This document shows positions 6,359 to 8,243 of a DNA stretch of 8,243 nt, in pieces (position 1 is the stretch's first letter; every line of letters begins with the position of its first letter). The stretch is from Flavobacteriales bacterium (GTDB lineage Bacteria; Bacteroidota; Bacteroidia; Flavobacteriales; Flavobacteriaceae), in NCBI GenBank assembly GCA_027003085.1, contig JALWYR010000032.1, forward strand, positions 1 through 8,243, in the 5' to 3' direction. The position numbers and the translations under genes were made by a program. Under the pieces are notes generated by a model. It had not been told where the DNA came from and made no database searches. It worked only from the letters and a program-made list of their open reading frames with translations.

Positions 6359-7092
6359 TACTACGTGCAGAAGATTTACATAAAAAATACGGCAACAAGG
6401 AAGTGGTGGCCGGCGTCAGCCTACAAGTGGAGCAAGGCGAAATTGTAGGGCTGCTGGGCCCCAACGGCGCCGGTAAAACCACCACCTTTTACATGATTGT
6501 GGGACTTATCAAGCCCACCAAAGGCCATATCTATCTGGACGATACCGACATTACCAACCTGCCCATGCACAAACGGGCCCAAATGGGCATCGGCTATCTG
6601 GCACAAGAAAACTCCGTTTTCCGCAACCTGAGCGTGGAAGACAACATCTTGGCCATCCTGGAAATTACCGAACCCGACAAACAAAAGCGTAAACAACGGC
6701 TCGAAGAACTGCTGGTGGAGTTCGGCCTGGCCGAAAAACGAAAACGGCTCGGCAAATTGCTTTCGGGCGGCGAACGACGGCGAACCGAAATTGCCCGGGC
6801 TTTGGCTTCCAATCCCAAATTTATCCTTCTGGACGAACCCTTTGCCGGTGTGGATCCCATTGCCGTGGAAGACATCCAACGCATTGTGGCCCATTTGAAG
6901 GACAAAAACATCGGTATTCTGATTACCGACCACAATGTGCAGGAAACCCTGGCCATTACCGACCGCACCTACCTGATGTATGAAGGCCGCATCCTCCAAC
7001 ACGGCACACCCGAAGCCCTGGCCGCCGACGAATTGGTGCGCAAGGTGTATCTAGGTCGCAACTTCGAATTACGACGTAAACAAATCGGATAA
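6355..7092 (+). CDS. lptB: LPS export ABC transporter ATP-binding protein LptB
   Basis: ATPase of the LptB2FG complex, which extracts lipopolysaccharide from the inner membrane and drives it along the Lpt bridge to the outer membrane. The 245-residue protein (E. coli: 241) has every ABC motif: Walker A GPNGAGKT (35-42), Q-loop Q84, signature LSGGERRR (136-143), Walker B ending D160-E161, D-loop FAGVDP and switch H193 in ITDHN. The GERRR form after the signature and DHNVQETL are typical of LptB rather than amino-acid importers. I start at 6355 because its ATG overlaps the tatC stop (ATGA) and the extension to 6304 lies inside tatC. LptF, LptG and LptC are not in the window. Clustering with kdsD links Kdo supply to LPS export; era follows after 5 nt. 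Confidence 0.95.
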   Translation: MILRAEDLHKKYGNKEVVAGVSLQVEQGEIVGLLGPNGAGKTTTFYMIVGLIKPTKGHIYLDDTDITNLPMHKRAQMGIGYLAQENSVFRNLSVEDNILAILEITEPDKQKRKQRLEELLVEFGLAEKRKRLGKLLSGGERRRTEIARALASNPKFILLDEPFAGVDPIAVEDIQRIVAHLKDKNIGILITDHNVQETLAITDRTYLMYEGRILQHGTPEALAADELVRKVYLGRNFELRRKQIG

Positions 7093-7097
7093 ATTTT

Positions 7098-7994
7098 ATG
7101 AACAACCCTACCGCAAAATTCAAATCGGGATTTGTCAATATCATCGGGAATCCCAACACAGGTAAATCCACCTTCCTGAACCGTATGCTCGACTATGATT
7201 TGGCCATCACCACACCCAAGGCCCAAACCACCCGCCACCGCATTTTGGGCATTGTGAACGGACCGGATTATCAAATCGTGTTTTCCGACACGCCCGGCAT
7301 CATCCGGCCGGCCTACAAAATGCAGGAACTGATGATGGACAAGGTGCGCGAAGCCCTCGACGATGCCGACGTGTTGCTCCTGATGACCGAACCGGATGAG
7401 CCCGGATTGCGCGACGAAAATTTCCTGGAAACACTGCGTAAAACCGATAAACCCCTACTCGTCCTTATCAACAAAATCGACCTGGCTAACCAGGAAACAG
7501 TAGAAAAACTGATCGACCGGTGGAAGGAACTGCTCCCCGGTGCCGAAATTTATCCCGTCTCGGCCTTGCACGGTTTCGGGCTCGACCAAGTAAAAAACCG
7601 CATTATCGACCTGCTGCCCGAAGCCCCACCCTACTTTGATACCGACCAAATCACCGACCGCAGCGAACGTTTCCTGGTCGGCGAAAAAATTCGCGAAAAA
7701 ATCCTGCAATTCTACAAGCAGGAAATTCCCTATGCCGTACAAGTGGAGGTGGAAGAATTCAAGGAGAGTGAAAACCTGATCCGAATCCGGGCGGTCATTT
7801 ATGTGGAACGCGACTCGCAAAAGGGCATTCTGATTGGCCGTGGCGGACAGGCGCTCAAACGTGTAGGCCGGGCCGCCCGCGAAGACCTGGAAAAGTTGTT
7901 CGGCAAAAAGGTTTTTTTGGAACTTTTTGTCAAAGTGCGCAAGGACTGGCGCAAGGACGAGAGTTGGTTGCGGCGGTTCGGATATAAGCAATAA
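7098..7994 (+). CDS. era: GTPase Era
   Basis: Ras-like GTPase that binds the 3' end of 16S rRNA and helps mature the 30S subunit. The 298-residue length is normal (E. coli: 301). G motifs are in order: G1 GNPNTGKS (17-24), the switch I TT pair (44-45), G3 DTPG (64-67), G4 NKID (125-128) and G5 SAL (155-157). The C-terminal KH domain (about 210-295) carries the RNA-binding GxxG loop in LIGRGG (245-250). The G1 residue usually Val (NVGKS) is Thr21 here, a tolerated position. It begins 5 nt after the lptB stop and is probably the last gene of the operon, since a hairpin-forming repeat follows 32 nt after its stop. Family and function are certain. Confidence 0.96.
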   Translation: MNNPTAKFKSGFVNIIGNPNTGKSTFLNRMLDYDLAITTPKAQTTRHRILGIVNGPDYQIVFSDTPGIIRPAYKMQELMMDKVREALDDADVLLLMTEPDEPGLRDENFLETLRKTDKPLLVLINKIDLANQETVEKLIDRWKELLPGAEIYPVSALHGFGLDQVKNRIIDLLPEAPPYFDTDQITDRSERFLVGEKIREKILQFYKQEIPYAVQVEVEEFKESENLIRIRAVIYVERDSQKGILIGRGGQALKRVGRAAREDLEKLFGKKVFLELFVKVRKDWRKDESWLRRFGYKQ

Positions 7995-8026
7995 TTTTTG
8001 TTGAGTATGCTTCACAAGCCGTCGGG

Positions 8027-8073
8027 GCGCCGGCGGCGGAATGAACATTCCGCTGCCGGCGGCGCAAAATTTT
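8027..8073 (+). terminator. Imperfect GC-rich hairpin after era, possible terminator
   Basis: Arms 8027-8043 and 8046-8065 pair around a 2-nt loop, with ggaatg/cattcc at the tip, one G-T wobble and a 3-nt bulge. AAAATTTT (8066-8073) follows, so the T-run is only four bases and begins after four A. It lies 32 nt after the era stop, a natural place for an intrinsic terminator, but it also looks like part of the repeat element that continues to 8164. Confidence 0.4.
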
Positions 8074-8137
8074 GATGTCCGATAACAGGATTTCAAACCG
8101 CCACATGAAAATTCCGCCCTTGATTTTGCGCCGCCGG
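8056..8137. repeat. 15-bp inverted repeat enclosing a 52-bp spacer
   Basis: The sequence at 8056-8070 (ccggcggcgcaaaat) is the exact reverse complement of 8123-8137. Each arm is shared with a local hairpin (8027-8065 or 8132-8164), so alternative long-range and short-range folds compete. A short attccgc direct repeat occurs at 8047-8053 and 8111-8117. The arrangement resembles a REP/MITE-like element. It has no coding capacity. Confidence 0.65.
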
Positions 8138-8164
8138 CCCCGCGCCGGAGGCGCGGGGCCGGCG
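8132..8164. repeat. Perfect 15-bp GC palindrome with 3-nt loop
   Basis: Arms 8132-8146 and 8150-8164 are perfectly complementary and all G/C, separated by gga. It would form an extremely stable hairpin in RNA or single-stranded DNA. No T-run follows, so it is not a typical terminator; it could stop readthrough on either strand, or be the core of a REP-like repeat. Confidence 0.8.
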
Positions 8165-8166
8165 CC

Positions 8167-8243
8167 CCTTGTCTTGTTTCGCCCTCCGGAAGCCTTCGGC
8201 TACCAAACGGCCGGTGCCAAACCTGCGCCTTGTCTCCCTCCGG
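8167..8243. repeat. Copy of the left-end GC-rich repeat family, truncated by window end
   Basis: The 16-bp ccttgtcttgtttcgc at 8167-8182 is identical to 203-218, and the match continues with one missing base to 8194. A small hairpin (agcc/ggct around ttc, 8191-8201) corresponds to the left-block hairpins. A second partial unit, cttgtctccctccgg, begins at 8229 and runs off the window. Orientation is the same as in the left block, so the gene cluster is flanked by direct copies of one repeat family. Confidence 0.75.

Noticed and set aside
8007..8075. 22-codon frame within the repeat after era
   Set aside because: It runs straight through both arms of a hairpin and has no start signals or recognisable features.
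7455..8096. 213-codon minus-strand open frame
   Set aside because: Antisense to the C-terminal half of era and the repeat behind it; no family features.
1..8243. Undescribed defence or mobile system
   Set aside because: All sizeable genes belong to known housekeeping or metabolic families; no nuclease, transposase, integrase, toxin-antitoxin pair or reverse transcriptase motif was found.

Overview
The window looks like a chromosomal segment from a member of the Bacteroidota, probably an uncultured lineage; the family cannot be resolved from the sequence. Three things support this. The gene order is kdsD–tatC–lptB, which is familiar in that phylum. Three intergenic sites match the phylum's -7 promoter consensus TAnnTTTG. 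There is also a lipoprotein-type M49 (dipeptidyl-peptidase III family) metallopeptidase of the kind common in Bacteroidota. The genes are of moderate GC, while the intergenic DNA is very uneven: strongly GC-rich repeats at both ends and an AT-rich divergent spacer in the middle.

Layout. Positions 1-485 hold no credible gene. They contain a GC-rich block (1-360) built from degenerate copies of a roughly 25-bp motif and small hairpins, followed by an AT-rich heptamer tandem repeat (401-430). Three minus-strand genes follow in transcription order from 3987 down to 486: a lipoprotein M49-family zinc peptidase, a classical short-chain dehydrogenase/reductase, and an extended (DFR/HpnA-like) NAD(P)-dependent epimerase/dehydratase. 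The two reductases are 11 nt apart and probably co-transcribed; the peptidase is 32 nt upstream of them. A 292-bp AT-rich spacer (3988-4279) separates this set from plus-strand genes. These are a small two-helix membrane protein with a GTG start, then kdsD, tatC, lptB and era. The last four form a tight cluster, with two 4-base ATGA overlaps and one 5-nt gap. The segment 7995-8243 after era has two strong inverted repeats and a further copy of the GC-rich repeat seen at the left end.

How the genes work together. KdsD makes arabinose 5-phosphate for Kdo, the first sugar of the LPS inner core. LptB is the ATPase that drives LPS extraction to the outer membrane. TatC is the receptor and core of the twin-arginine export channel. 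Era is the GTPase that checks 16S rRNA maturation. The plus-strand cluster is therefore housekeeping envelope biogenesis plus ribosome assembly. The minus-strand set is less certain: a secreted or outer-membrane-anchored peptidase and two oxidoreductases of unknown substrate.

I found no defence system, CRISPR array, transposase, prophage or RNA gene. The parts least explained by known genes are the dispersed GC-rich repeat family flanking the gene block, the nested inverted repeats behind era, the inverted repeat framing the promoter-like site of the reductase pair, and the small membrane protein upstream of kdsD.
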